This document shows, in pieces, positions 24,924-35,519 of a stretch of DNA of 64,000 nt. Position numbers and translations under genes: made by a program. The first letter of the stretch is position 1, and every line of letters begins with the position of its first letter. Below the pieces are notes generated by a model. The model was not told where the DNA came from. It searched no databases and saw only the letters and a list, made by a program, of their open reading frames with translations. Source of the DNA: Truepera sp. bin119 (GTDB taxonomy: Bacteria > Deinococcota > Deinococci > Deinococcales > Trueperaceae); the NCBI GenBank assembly GCA_002239005.1, contig MPNL01000001.1, positions 172,205 to 236,204 on the forward strand, read 5' to 3'.

Positions 24924-25427
24924 ATGAGTCTATCGATTCTCAACCGAGGCAGGCTAATACCGGCCATGGCTGTAGTTATTCTGGCTCTCACTCCGGTTGG
25001 TGAGGCTACCGCAGAGTTTTTTTACCACCGCTTCCAACTCTTCAACAACTGCGAGCCGATGTACCTTGTCGTGGAAGGGGGGTTGTCTTCCGATCCCGAT
25101 GCTGCACGGATAGGCCTTACCGAGGAGTCGATTCAGGCCACTGTGGAGAGTCGCCTGCGTTCGGCACGACTGTACAGTTCAGATCGTTACGACAGCTCTT
25201 TTCTCTACGTCAACGTGACCGTGGTTCGCACAGCCTTTAACATTGAGTTGGAGTACCACAAAGAGGTTCTTGACTTGGCATCAGGTCGCACCAATCGAGC
25301 AGCCACTTGGAGCATTGGAACCACCGGTATACAAAGTAGCGGTGCGAGCTACATTCTGTCTTCGATATCCAGGCTAATGGACGAGTTCCTCGTCGAGTTC
25401 CTGAGAGTGAACGAAGAGGCCTGCTAG
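24924..25427 (+). CDS. secreted hypothetical protein
   Basis: The 167-residue protein begins at ATG 24924 with a signal peptide (hydrophobic core AMAVVILALTPVG, cleavage after A-T-A). The frame is open to 24873, but the extra residues do not look like a protein start. The mature part of about 135 residues contains two cysteines, one near its start (NNCEP) and one as the last residue, so a disulphide is possible. A central segment reads SIQATVESRLRSARLYSS. I do not recognise a named domain. Its position after a broken insertion sequence suggests an acquired segment. Confidence 0.65.
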   Translation: MSLSILNRGRLIPAMAVVILALTPVGEATAEFFYHRFQLFNNCEPMYLVVEGGLSSDPDAARIGLTEESIQATVESRLRSARLYSSDRYDSSFLYVNVTVVRTAFNIELEYHKEVLDLASGRTNRAATWSIGTTGIQSSGASYILSSISRLMDEFLVEFLRVNEEAC

Positions 25428-25538
25428 CTCCTGCGGCTCACCAACCAGAGGCCGGAATCGTTCCGAAACCACTCTTACGGGAAAAAGAGGGTGGTTATGC
25501 AGGGTATGCAGGGGGGTATGTACTATCGAGCGTGACTT

Positions 25539-25841
25539 CTACTGGTTGGATCTATTTGCGTCACGAATGAGCAAGATTCCCCCGATTATCGCGGGCAAGG
25601 CTGCGATAGAAACCACGCCAAACCAAGGCACCAATACTCCCAAGACGATAAGAGCAATCCCGGGAGCCCTACTCTTCCCCTGCGAGTTCAGCGTAGTGAT
25701 GCCCATTACGAAAATTGCCAGCGTTAAGATCCAACCAACAGCCGATACTCCGCTCCCGGGACTTGTAGCAGACTGAATAATTGCAAGTAGTCCACCCAAT
25801 CCCCCACCTATAAGAGCTATCCATGAGGCCGTTCTTCGCAT
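25539..25841 (-). CDS. small integral membrane protein, four helices
   Basis: About 100 residues from ATG 25841 (MRRTASWIALIGG...) contain four hydrophobic stretches, including ALIGGGLGGLLAII, VGWILTLAIFVMGI, GIALIVLGVLVPWFG and ALPAIIGGILLI. The frame extends to 25874 with another possible ATG. The GC content is lower than in the surrounding operons. No family is recognised. It is divergently oriented from the 25898 gene, with a shared intergenic region of about 56 bp. Confidence 0.6.
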   Translation of the reverse strand: MRRTASWIALIGGGLGGLLAIIQSATSPGSGVSAVGWILTLAIFVMGITTLNSQGKSRAPGIALIVLGVLVPWFGVVSIAALPAIIGGILLIRDANRSNQ

Positions 25842-25897
25842 CTTGACCCCCCCCTCGTCCGTGTGCATTATCACTTGGATTTTGCGACTATAAGGTT

Positions 25898-26380
25898 ATG
25901 AGACTACTCGGCAGACTGTTAGGTGTACAAGCTCCACGAGCAAAGAAGATACTGGTTGGGGACTGGGTGGTATTCCCTGAAATCGGTCAGATGATGGCCC
26001 AGGCTTTTCAGGCACCCCCGGGAGTAAGGGCCGCCGGATTGGCTGCACGCTGTGCAGGTGACGGGATTGAAATGGTGTTTCATCTTGACGCTATGAGGGC
26101 AGTCGTAGATCCTGAGGGGCTCTGCTTTGTAATGTTCACGATGAATTATGATGTGGACTGGACGATGAAAAAGTTTGCTATGCCCATGGATGCCAACGTG
26201 TGGGCATTTGACGGTGAATTTCCAGTTTACCTACTGGCACACTTTGCAAAAGCAAAGCCCGATGCTCATCATATTTTTTTCTTCTCGCTAGTAAATTCTG
26301 AACACGAGAAGGGACTTGATTACCACGTTCGAATTGGGGGATTTCAAGAAGCATTAGATACGCTTGTGGCCAACTGCTGA
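25898..26380 (+). CDS. hypothetical protein, AT-richer than neighbours
   Basis: The 160-residue frame reads as a real globular protein (WVVFPEIGQMMAQAF; FVMFTMNYDVDWTMKKF; AHHIFFFSLVNSEHEKGLDY) without a signal peptide. Its codons use more A and T in third position than the housekeeping genes here, which suggests horizontal transfer. I do not recognise a family. Its neighbours are a small membrane protein and a primase fragment. Confidence 0.55.
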   Translation: MRLLGRLLGVQAPRAKKILVGDWVVFPEIGQMMAQAFQAPPGVRAAGLAARCAGDGIEMVFHLDAMRAVVDPEGLCFVMFTMNYDVDWTMKKFAMPMDANVWAFDGEFPVYLLAHFAKAKPDAHHIFFFSLVNSEHEKGLDYHVRIGGFQEALDTLVANC

Positions 26381-26511
26381 ATGCCTATCAATTGTGCCCC
26401 GTTTGCGACCCGAGCAACACCCTCGATGAAGAAGCACCTAACCCCTGAACCACAACCACCTGGCTGAGGTCCTAAGGACCTAGGGGCCTCTATGCTGCCA
26501 CAGCTGCTGAC

Positions 26512-26742
26512 GTGCCTCCTCTGGAGACGGTTGAGGTTGGCCACCGCAATATCGCCCTGTTTGACGAGGTTCGCTTCTGGGCCTATGGGCAACCTCGGGG
26601 CCGTGACCTGGAAGAGTGGCTGTACTCGGTCGAGACCTACGCGCTGCTACAGAATGAGCGGTTCCCTCAACCCTTGCCAGAGGCTGAGGTGCTGAGCACT
26701 GCCTACTCGGTCTCTACCTGGTGCGAAGTGGGGGGTGAGTAA
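26512..26742 (+). pseudogene. fragment of a plasmid/phage replication primase (PriCT-like)
   Basis: About 70 residues match the pattern of the C-terminal region of plasmid or phage replication proteins: HRNIALFDEVRFWAYGQ, then LPEAEVLSTAYSVSTW. The frame ends shortly after, and no catalytic primase domain precedes it, so this is a remnant. It supports the view that 23774-26742 is a scar of mobile DNA. The assignment is by remembered motif and is moderate. Confidence 0.5.
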
Positions 26743-26852
26743 AGACAATCTACATGTTCACCTAGTAGTAGTGCATCAAGGGGTCACAGTCACCAATAGG
26801 GGCCGAGCGGTAACGGACCGCGCTCCCCACCTCGCAGCTCACCGATCCGACC

Positions 26853-26885
26853 ACCCCTATTCAGGGGTCTGTCGCGATAACCCCT
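26853..26885 (+). promoter_or_regulatory. overlapping alternative hairpins upstream of rpsB
   Basis: The segment aggggt (26863-26868) can pair either with acccct at 26853-26858 or with acccct at 26880-26885, giving two mutually exclusive stems. It lies about 245-275 nt before rpsB. It could be part of an autoregulatory leader, but the stems are short. Confidence 0.25.
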
Positions 26886-27128
26886 GACTCAGGAACCGGA
26901 GAGGTGATGGGTGGTGTCGTTGCAGCCGCAGATTGCAGCACGAGTAGCTGCGGCGTAGAGGGCCGGACCCGTCACAACCCACTTCCCCCTCTCTTTCTGT
27001 TATCATCTAGAAGTTTGACTCGGTACGGCAGCGGGATGTCCGTCCGGTCGTCACGACAGCGGGGCTACCTGCTTAAGGTCTGGCCCGACACTCACCCATT
27101 CCCAACGTCCCGCCATGGAGGAACCTGC

Positions 27129-28109
27129 ATGTCCTATCTCGGAATGAAGCAGCTTCTGGAGGCCGGCGTCCACTTCGGTCATGAGACCAAGCGCTGGAAC
27201 CCAAAGATGAAGCGCTACATCTTCGCGGAACGCAACGGCATCTTCATCATCGACCTCCAGAAGACCCTGATAGAGAGCGAGAAGTCCCTCGACTACCTGC
27301 GCGACATGGCGGGCCGGGGTGGCACCATCCTGTTCGTCGGTACCAAGAAGCAGGCGCAGGAGATCCTCCGTGCCGAGGCGAGTCGCTGCGGGATGCCTTA
27401 CGTGAACGAGCGCTGGCTCGGCGGTCTGCTGACCAACTTCAAAACCATCCGTACCCGGGTCGACCGGCTCAAGGATCTCGAGGTGATGTTCGAGGACGAG
27501 TCGATACTGCGCTACAGTAAGAAGGAGCAGATCGGACTGGGCAAGGAGCTTCAGCGCCTGCGTCGCTACCTGGGCGGCATCAAGGAGATGAACCGCCTGC
27601 CCGACGCGCTGTTTGTGATCGATCCCACCAAGGAGCTGATCGCTGTTCGCGAGGCGAACAAGCTCGATATCCCGGTCGTGGCGCTGGCAGACACCGACTC
27701 GGACCCTGACACGCTCGACTACATCATCCCCGGCAACGACGATGCAATCCGCTCCATCCAATTAGTTACGGCGCGCCTTGCCGACGTCATTGTCGAGATC
27801 CGTGGCGGCGCGGACGCCGCCGTGGAGCAACCGCTCGGCCCACTCAACATCGGCGGCGACCGACAAACACTCCCTACCCCGATCTCCTCTTCCGAGAGAA
27901 CCATCCAGGCTGCGGCGCAACTCGCAGAGGGGGGAGGGTCGGAGTCCACCTCTCAGGAGGGCGCCCAAGCGAATCCTGTCACCGAGGCAGCCGCGACCGA
28001 GGTGCCCCCGGAAATCGAGTCAGAAGCAGTGGAGGCCGAGGTCGTGACAGCCGAGGTGGCTCCCGAGGAAGAGGTTACGGCAGCGGAAGAGGCCAAGAGA
28101 GAGGCCTGA
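27129..28109 (+). CDS. rpsB: 30S ribosomal protein S2 with long acidic C-terminal tail
   Basis: The product is S2, a component of the small ribosomal subunit. Conserved segments are [19 protein letters not shown] near the start and [14 protein letters not shown] [20 protein letters not shown] near residues 184-203. The start is ATG 27129 behind GGAGG. The open frame reaching back to 26904 is not S2-like. The protein is 326 residues, against 235-260 in most bacteria. The excess is a tail of about 95 residues rich in Glu and Ala. It heads the rpsB-tsf-pyrH-frr-cdsA block. Confidence 0.97.
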   Translation: MSYLGMKQLLEAGVHFGHETKRWNPKMKRYIFAERNGIFIIDLQKTLIESEKSLDYLRDMAGRGGTILFVGTKKQAQEILRAEASRCGMPYVNERWLGGLLTNFKTIRTRVDRLKDLEVMFEDESILRYSKKEQIGLGKELQRLRRYLGGIKEMNRLPDALFVIDPTKELIAVREANKLDIPVVALADTDSDPDTLDYIIPGNDDAIRSIQLVTARLADVIVEIRGGADAAVEQPLGPLNIGGDRQTLPTPISSSERTIQAAAQLAEGGGSESTSQEGAQANPVTEAAATEVPPEIESEAVEAEVVTAEVAPEEEVTAAEEAKREA

Positions 28110-28134
28110 CAGGCTGCAAGAGAGAGGAACGACC

Positions 28135-29453
<1,319 letters not shown>

Positions 29454-29537
29454 ACGCTAGCGCGTCCCCAGAGGGTACACTGGAGAGCGCCCGAGCGGTC
29501 CGGCCGGCTTTTTATGCGCATCCAGTGGAGGTTGGGA

Positions 29538-30092
29538 ATGGAAAGTGTGCTCAAGGAGACGCGCGAGCGAATGCAGAAATCCCTCGACGCCTTCGAGGCG
29601 AATGTCGCCACGATCCGCACTGGCCGGGCCAACCCAGCGATCCTCAACCGGATCACGGTCAGCTACTACGGCACCAGTACCCCTCTGAACCAGTTGGCCT
29701 CCATCTCGAGCCCTGACCCGCGCACACTGCTAGTAACACCGTTCGACAAGGGCGCGGTCCAGAACATCGAGAAGGCGATCCAGGAGGGTGGGCTCGGCTT
29801 CAACCCCAATAATCAAGGGGACGTTATCTACATCGCCGTTCCACCGCTTAATGACGAGCGTCGCCGCGAACTGGTCCGCGCCGCGAAGAATCTAGCCGAG
29901 GAGGCCCGGGTGGCCGTTCGCAACATCCGCCGCGACGCCAACAGCGAACTCAACGAGCTGGAAAGGGAGAACCTCCTCACTAAGGACGACGTTCGGCTCG
30001 GCGAATCCGAGGTGCAGAAGTTGACCGACCAGTTCACGGCCGACATAGATGAGCGACTGAAGGCAAAAGAGAATGACATTATGGAGGTCTAA
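29538..30092 (+). CDS. frr: ribosome recycling factor
   Basis: The 184-residue protein releases ribosomes from mRNA after termination, with EF-G. The conserved features are the N-terminal helix ESVLKETRERMQKSLDAF, the hinge segment IRTGRANPAIL, and the C-terminal long helix. I chose ATG 29538 because GGAGG precedes it with proper spacing and the N-terminus then matches the family. The upstream in-frame ATG at 29514 would add eight residues. A TACACT-like element at about 29475 could be a separate promoter. Confidence 0.96.
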   Translation: MESVLKETRERMQKSLDAFEANVATIRTGRANPAILNRITVSYYGTSTPLNQLASISSPDPRTLLVTPFDKGAVQNIEKAIQEGGLGFNPNNQGDVIYIAVPPLNDERRRELVRAAKNLAEEARVAVRNIRRDANSELNELERENLLTKDDVRLGESEVQKLTDQFTADIDERLKAKENDIMEV

Positions 30093-30104
30093 ACCTCCTC
30101 ACCT

Positions 30105-31028
30105 CTGAATCCAGCTAGAGACGAGCCCGCCATCGAGACGCGAAATCCGGCACCGACGACGCCCGCCCCGACATCGTCCGGGGGTTCCCAGCGGGCCCGC
30201 GTCATCTCCGGGGCCCTGGCCTTCCTCGCTACACTGCTGGTGCTCTGGATCGGCCTACCGCTACTCGCTCCCGTCTACCTGCTGCTATGCGGCATAGCGC
30301 TGTACGAATACAGCGCCATGCTGAGGTTGCGCGGCATCACAGTCCGGCTCCGGAGCCTGTGGGTGGCGGCCGCGCTCACGTTACCCGCATCCCTGCCCGC
30401 CAGCTATCTCGGCATGAGGCCCTTGGGGACGGACTGGCGCGAGGCCTTACTCGGCCTGTTCATCTTCTACCTGGTGGGGCTCGAGGTCCTCCGGCCGAAC
30501 AGCAACTCGTTTAACAGCTTGGTCTTTACACTGTTCGGCTATCTCTATATCCCCTGGCTCTTCAGCTTTGTAATCACCCTCCGCTACACCCCAGACGGAG
30601 CGCTCGGGTTGTGGTATCTAACGCTGCCGATGTTGGCGGTCATCGGAGCGGACGTGGGCGGCTTCACCTTCGGAACCCTGTTCGGACGCCACAAACTCGC
30701 CCCGCACATCAGTCCCAAGAAGACGATCGAGGGTGCGGTAGGAGGCATGATGCTGGCCATCGCTGGCGTGGCCAGCATCATCGTGGCTCTCGAAACCTGG
30801 CAGGGTGTCCACATCGACTGGATCAAGGGGATCGTGCTCGGCGTCCTAGCTGCAGCAGCGGCTCAACTCGGCGACCTATTCGAATCGCTGTTCAAGCGCT
30901 GGGCCGGAGTCAAGGACACCGGGGTGTTCTTACCCGGTCAAGGCGGAGTCCTGGATAGGATCGACGGTATCCTGATCGCCGTGCCGGTCGCCTACCTATT
31001 CGTTATCCTGGTCGTCCTCCGGAACTGA
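30105..31028 (+). CDS. cdsA: phosphatidate cytidylyltransferase, start codon uncertain
   Basis: The protein makes CDP-diacylglycerol for phospholipid synthesis and is an integral membrane enzyme with several helices. The signature lies at the C-terminus: FKRWAGVKDTGVFLPGQGG, then VLDRIDG. The usual His of PGHGG is Gln here. The first canonical start, GTG 30240, would cut the first helix (ARVISGALAFLATLLVLWIG begins at about 30195). The frame is open back to the frr stop with no ATG, GTG or TTG. A CTG at 30105 is one possibility. A start lost through a sequence error is another. Confidence 0.85.
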   Translation: MNPARDEPAIETRNPAPTTPAPTSSGGSQRARVISGALAFLATLLVLWIGLPLLAPVYLLLCGIALYEYSAMLRLRGITVRLRSLWVAAALTLPASLPASYLGMRPLGTDWREALLGLFIFYLVGLEVLRPNSNSFNSLVFTLFGYLYIPWLFSFVITLRYTPDGALGLWYLTLPMLAVIGADVGGFTFGTLFGRHKLAPHISPKKTIEGAVGGMMLAIAGVASIIVALETWQGVHIDWIKGIVLGVLAAAAAQLGDLFESLFKRWAGVKDTGVFLPGQGGVLDRIDGILIAVPVAYLFVILVVLRN

Positions 31029-31264
31029 GCATAAGCTGGAGAAACGGGGTAGGGCCAAGGATATTGGAATGTTCGGGTGGTAGCGGTGCCCAAGACCTCG
31101 TGACCCCCCTGACCGGGCCGTCCAGATCAATTCCCGCTCTGGGTGTACACTCAGTTCCATAGGCTTTCGAGCAGGAGGTGAACGACCGTGCCCTTCACTC
31201 GGTGCGGGGCAGCCGGCACGGGCTCAACAGGGACGGGATAGGTTCGTGGAGGTGCGATCTGCCT

Positions 31265-31732
31265 ATGGAGAAACGGGAGGATCTGCTGCAGTATGTCGAG
31301 GGAGACAGAGGGATCTCCGTAATTCGCGGGGGGGGGGGTGAAAATCGAGACTGGAACGGGATCCTCTACAAGACGGGGCTGTCGGGCAAGAACGTGAGGG
31401 CAACGGGCCTGTCGATGAATGTCGCCACGGTGCCGCCGGGCGCGATCGCCTACGCCCACATCCACGACGGCTTCGAGGTAATGCTCTTCATCCTCGAGGG
31501 ACGCGTGCGGCACGATTACGGATCCGATCTGCGCTACTCGGTCGAGAATGAGGCCGGCGACTTCATCTACATCGAGCCGGGGGTACCCCACGAGGTATTC
31601 AACATCGGGGAGGGGCCGCTGAGGGCGGTGGTGGCCCGCTCTGCCGCCGACGAGTGGGACCGGATCATCGACTACCCCTCGAGATATCGTCCGAGTGCGC
31701 AGGAGAAAGGGGTGCAGGAGACTCTATCCTGA
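31265..31732 (+). CDS. cupin-domain protein
   Basis: The 155-residue protein is a single cupin. Its first motif holds two His and a Glu (AHIHDGFEVMLFILEGRV, about residues 66-83), and a later PHEVFN supplies the third His, so it probably binds a metal. The frame is open from 31178, but the start MEKREDLLQYVEG at ATG 31265 fits the domain better. It lies 53 bp upstream of a branched-chain amino-acid-type importer and may act on the imported compound or regulate its use. Substrate unknown. Confidence 0.8.
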   Translation: MEKREDLLQYVEGDRGISVIRGGGGENRDWNGILYKTGLSGKNVRATGLSMNVATVPPGAIAYAHIHDGFEVMLFILEGRVRHDYGSDLRYSVENEAGDFIYIEPGVPHEVFNIGEGPLRAVVARSAADEWDRIIDYPSRYRPSAQEKGVQETLS

Positions 31733-31785
31733 ACTGTCCCGTCACAAGAAGCTGGGCCTAGGGCCTGAGATTGGGAGGAATCACC

Positions 31786-32919
31786 TTGAGAACCCTATGT
31801 ACCATCACCCTGAAGATTGCAGGCGCTGCGCTGCTCCTGACATCTCTGGCCGCAGTCATAGCACAAGACTCCGTCAAGATCGGCTTCTTGGGACCGTTGA
31901 CAGGAGGGGCGGCAGCGATTGGCCAGGAGCAACTCGGCTTCGTCAAGGTCACTGTCGACATCTTCAATCTCCGCACCGGGCTCAACGTGGAGCTGATTGA
32001 AGGGGACACCGAGATCAACCCCGACACCGGCCGCATCGTGGCGGAGCGGTTGGCGGCGGACGACGCCATCGTCGCGGTGGTCGGTCCAGCCGGCAGCCAG
32101 GTGTGCGAGGCAACTCAGCCGATCTTCGAGGACGCCGGACTGGCTCATGTAACGCAGTCGTGCACCAACACTGCGCTGACCGACCCGGGGACGCCCACCT
32201 TCTTCCGACCCATCCCCACCGACGCCGACCAGAGCAGGACGATCACCGACTTCTGGCTTGCCGAGTTGGGCGTGACCTCCGCGTTCCTCCTCGACGACCA
32301 GTCGAGCTATGCGGTGGGCCTTAACGATGAGGTCGAAAACCTACTCTTCGATGCGGGCTTAAGCGACATCGAGCGGACATCGGTCACCCAGGACGAGACC
32401 GACTTCTCGTCGATCGCTACCCGAGCGATCGCTGGTGGCTCTGACGTGGTGTTCTTCCCCAACCAGATCACCAGCCAGGCCGCAGCGCTGGCGGTTCAAC
32501 TCGACGAGCAGGGTTTCGAAGGTATCTACTTCCTGCCCGACGGTGGTTTCACACTCGAGTGGGTGGACATCGCTGGGGAGGCGGCCGACGGGGCCTACGT
32601 AACCTTCTTCTCACCCGACCCAAACCTGGTGCCGACCATGGAGATCTACAACCTCGCTTATACTGCCGAGTTTGCGGACCGCTTCGGCGCCTTCGGCGGC
32701 GCAGCCCACTTCGCCACCTTCGTGACCCTGAACGCCATCGAGACCTGCGCCAACGCCGACAGCATCTCTCGTAGCTGCGTGCTGGACGCTCTCGCCGCGA
32801 CCGACCTAGAGACCACGCCGCTGGGCATCCCCATCTCCTTCGGGGAGGGCAATCAGGCGGCGAGCAGCACCTTCTCGCTGTTCCAGGTTCAGGACGGGCA
32901 GTTCGTGCTCCTGCGGTAA
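31786..32919 (+). CDS. branched-chain amino-acid-type ABC substrate-binding protein (LivJ-like)
   Basis: The protein of about 377 residues has a signal peptide (ending AAVIAQ) and the family-6 binding fold beginning VKIGFLGPLTGGAAAIGQEQ. Later motifs include GPAGSQVCEATQPIFEDAGL. I chose TTG 31786 because GGGAGG lies 7 bp upstream. The open TTG at 31771 lies before that site. It delivers an amino acid, amide or related solute to LivH/LivM encoded next. A hairpin separates it from livH. Confidence 0.92.
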   Translation: MRTLCTITLKIAGAALLLTSLAAVIAQDSVKIGFLGPLTGGAAAIGQEQLGFVKVTVDIFNLRTGLNVELIEGDTEINPDTGRIVAERLAADDAIVAVVGPAGSQVCEATQPIFEDAGLAHVTQSCTNTALTDPGTPTFFRPIPTDADQSRTITDFWLAELGVTSAFLLDDQSSYAVGLNDEVENLLFDAGLSDIERTSVTQDETDFSSIATRAIAGGSDVVFFPNQITSQAAALAVQLDEQGFEGIYFLPDGGFTLEWVDIAGEAADGAYVTFFSPDPNLVPTMEIYNLAYTAEFADRFGAFGGAAHFATFVTLNAIETCANADSISRSCVLDALAATDLETTPLGIPISFGEGNQAASSTFSLFQVQDGQFVLLR

Positions 32920-32936
32920 CTGCGCTACCTGCAGCC

Positions 32937-32972
32937 GACTCCCCCGGAGATTCCGCCCCAGCCGGGGGAGTC
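32937..32972. terminator. GC hairpin between LivJ-like and LivH-like genes
   Basis: The arms gactcccccgg and ccgggggagtc pair over 11 bp around a 14-nt loop. No T run follows. It occupies the same place as the hairpins after the other binding-protein genes. Confidence 0.6.
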
Positions 32973-33003
32973 GTCCCCCATCCATCTGCCCTCACCACTC
33001 ACC

Positions 33004-33933
33004 ATGGAGATCTTCCTCACCCTCCTGCCGCAAACGCTCATTAACGGCCTTACGTTGGGCAGCGTCTATGGGCTCATCGCCCTCGGCTATTCCATGGTCT
33101 ATGGCATCCTCAAGCTGCTCAACTTCGCCCACGGCGATATCTATATGATCGGCGCCTATCTGGGCTACGGCGTGTTCATCATGCTGTTCACCGAAGCAGG
33201 GGCGCTCATCCCGACAGCACTAATCATCGTGTCGATGCTAGTGGTTGCCATGGTAGGAGCTGGGGTCGTGAGTGTCGCGGTGGAGCGCTTCGCCTATCGG
33301 CCGCTGCGCTACGCGCCACGTATCGCCCCCCTGATCAGCGCGCTCGGCGTCTCGTTTATCTTGCAAAACACCGTGCAGATCACCGTGAGCCCCCGACCAC
33401 TCAGCTATGGCAGTGGGACGCTGATCCCTCGAGACGCCTCTTTCGACCTAGGTGATCTCTCAGTCCACGCCTCACGGCTGCTCGTGATCGGCACCACGCT
33501 GGTGCTGATGCTGGCGCTCACCTACTTCGTTCGACAGACTCGCCTCGGTCGTGCCATGCGCGCTGTCTCCATCGACCTCGACGCGGCAGCGATGATGGGG
33601 ATCAACGTTAATCAGGTAATCCTAGTGACCTTCTTCCTCGGTGCGGTGTTGGCCGGCGCCGCCGGTGTCCTCGTCGGAATCGTCTTCCTCAGCATCCGGC
33701 ACACCATGGGTTTTTTGGCGGGTCTCAAAGGCTTCACCGCAGCTGTGGTAGGTGGCATCGGCAGCATCCCCGGCGCCGTTGCCGGCGGCCTCCTGCTCGG
33801 AATGGCTGAGTCGTTCACCAGTGTCTACATCTCCGCAACCTTCAAGGATGCCGTCGCCTTTATAGTCCTGGTGATCGTTCTCCTGCTCAAGCCCAGCGGC
33901 CTGATGGGCCGGCCGCTGCTCCAGAAGGTGTGA
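33004..33933 (+). CDS. livH: branched-chain amino-acid-type ABC permease, LivH-like
   Basis: The 309-residue membrane protein has the LivH pattern: TLINGLTLGSVYGLIALGYS at the N-terminus, LNFAHGDIYMIGAYLGY at about residues 39-55, and the C-terminal FKDAVAFIVLVIVLLLKP. It forms one half of the channel with the next gene product. It starts at ATG 33004, and its stop is directly adjacent to the livM start. The symbol reflects the family, and the substrate is not proven. Confidence 0.93.
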   Translation: MEIFLTLLPQTLINGLTLGSVYGLIALGYSMVYGILKLLNFAHGDIYMIGAYLGYGVFIMLFTEAGALIPTALIIVSMLVVAMVGAGVVSVAVERFAYRPLRYAPRIAPLISALGVSFILQNTVQITVSPRPLSYGSGTLIPRDASFDLGDLSVHASRLLVIGTTLVLMLALTYFVRQTRLGRAMRAVSIDLDAAAMMGINVNQVILVTFFLGAVLAGAAGVLVGIVFLSIRHTMGFLAGLKGFTAAVVGGIGSIPGAVAGGLLLGMAESFTSVYISATFKDAVAFIVLVIVLLLKPSGLMGRPLLQKV

Positions 33934-35487
33934 GTGAGTGGGATGCTCGACGACAGCGATCAGAGGCCACCGGCGACCGGTGAGGAGGCCCCACCCCGCA
34001 TCGGAGCCGACGAATGGGTCGCCCAGGAAGCGACCCGCCGGCGCGGCCAGACCGGCATCGGGGGCCGCATCGCGGCTGTCTGGGAGAGCATTCCGCTGAC
34101 CAAGCGCTTTGGGCTGGTGCTGCTGCTCCTCATCTTCGCCCCGGTCGTGACCGGGTCGCAGCCGTTCTTGGATCTGATCGGACTCTCCAACGACGCCTTC
34201 ATCCTGCGCATAGGTGCTCGCTTCCTCATCTTCGCCATGCTAGCCATCGGGTTGAACGTGGTGGTCGGCTACGCCGGGCTGCTCGACCTAGGCTACGTCG
34301 CCTTCTTCGGCATCGCTGGCTACCTCTACGCCTACCTGTCATCGGACTTCATCATCATCGGCAGCATGAAGGGCATCCACCTGCCGACCCTGGTAAGCCT
34401 ACCCCTCATCGTGCTGGCCACGGCCTCCGTCGGGCGACTACTGGGGCTCGTCTCCCTGCGACTCTCCGGCGACTACCTAGCCATCGTCACCCTCGGCTTC
34501 GGCCAGGTGTTTGTCCAACTCGCCCTCACCGCCACCCGGGTCCGGGTCCCCTGGAGGACCCGACCCATAGACCTTACCCGCGGACCCAACGGTATCAACC
34601 GCCTCGATGAGGTCTCGCTGTTCGGCTTCACCTTCGAGACCACCCTCCAGTACTACTACCTGTTCCTGGCCCTGTTGGTACTGATCTTCGTGGCGGTGCG
34701 TCACCTGAACTACTCGCGCATCGGCCGGGCTTGGCACTCGATTCGCGACGACGAACTGGCAGCCGAGGCGATGGGGACCCCCACCAACCGGATGAAGCTA
34801 CTGGCGTTCACCGTCGGTGCCGCCATCGCGGCCGTGGCGGGGGTCGTCGACGCCGCCTGGCAGGGCAATGTCGTCCCCGTTCCCCGCTACAGCGTCCTCA
34901 CCCTCATCAATCTCTACGCTATGGTGGTGCTGGGCGGCATCGGCAGCCTGTCCGGGGTCGTCATCGGTGCCTTCATCTTCACCGTTCTACCTGAGCTGCT
35001 GCGCAGCATCACGCTGGCAGGTTTCCTCTTCTACGGCGCCGGTCTGATCGGCCTGCTGGCCCTCCTCAGACCGCTCAGACGCTTCGCGGTACTGCTGGCA
35101 GCCACCGTGGCAGGGGGGTTGGTGGTCAAGGGCCTTGTACTTCTGATCGCCCCAGGCCTCGACATCGGCGGCAGCGGTTCGGGCTCGTTCCTGAACCGGC
35201 TGGTACAGAGTTGGCTGGTGATTCCGGAGAGCGCCAAGTCGATCGGCAATGTGGTGGTGGTCCTGGCTGTCCTGACGTTGCTAACCACGATTCTGGTGCG
35301 GCACCGGGAGCGACTCTTCCTACCACTTCTCGCGCTAAGCCTCTACCTGTCCGCCTTCGCCTGGGAGACCCGGCTCGCGCTCGAGCCAGCCGCCACCCGC
35401 ATCGTGATCGTGGGCACGACCTTAGTGGTGCTCATGATCGTCCGGCCCCAGGGGTTGCTAGGCAAGGCTGAGGTCCGGGTGACATGA
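33934..35487 (+). CDS. livM: branched-chain amino-acid-type ABC permease, LivM-like, long form
   Basis: The 517-residue protein is longer than typical LivM (300-420 residues). It has a hydrophilic N-terminal segment of about 60 residues, a LivM core (NVVVGYAGLLDLGYVAFFGI; later RAWHSIRDDELAAEAMG) and additional hydrophobic helices near the C-terminus. It ends IVRPQGLLGKAEVRVT. GTG 33934 directly follows the livH stop; ATG 33943 is an alternative start. It pairs with LivH in the importer. Confidence 0.92.
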   Translation: MSGMLDDSDQRPPATGEEAPPRIGADEWVAQEATRRRGQTGIGGRIAAVWESIPLTKRFGLVLLLLIFAPVVTGSQPFLDLIGLSNDAFILRIGARFLIFAMLAIGLNVVVGYAGLLDLGYVAFFGIAGYLYAYLSSDFIIIGSMKGIHLPTLVSLPLIVLATASVGRLLGLVSLRLSGDYLAIVTLGFGQVFVQLALTATRVRVPWRTRPIDLTRGPNGINRLDEVSLFGFTFETTLQYYYLFLALLVLIFVAVRHLNYSRIGRAWHSIRDDELAAEAMGTPTNRMKLLAFTVGAAIAAVAGVVDAAWQGNVVPVPRYSVLTLINLYAMVVLGGIGSLSGVVIGAFIFTVLPELLRSITLAGFLFYGAGLIGLLALLRPLRRFAVLLAATVAGGLVVKGLVLLIAPGLDIGGSGSGSFLNRLVQSWLVIPESAKSIGNVVVVLAVLTLLTTILVRHRERLFLPLLALSLYLSAFAWETRLALEPAATRIVIVGTTLVVLMIVRPQGLLGKAEVRVT

Positions 35488-35519
35488 GGGGCCTGCGACG
35501 AGCCGGGGCAGTCTGAACC

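Noticed and set aside
26904..27128. Upstream extension of the rpsB frame
   Set aside because: S2 starts at ATG 27129 with a good ribosome-binding site; the upstream residues are not S2-like.
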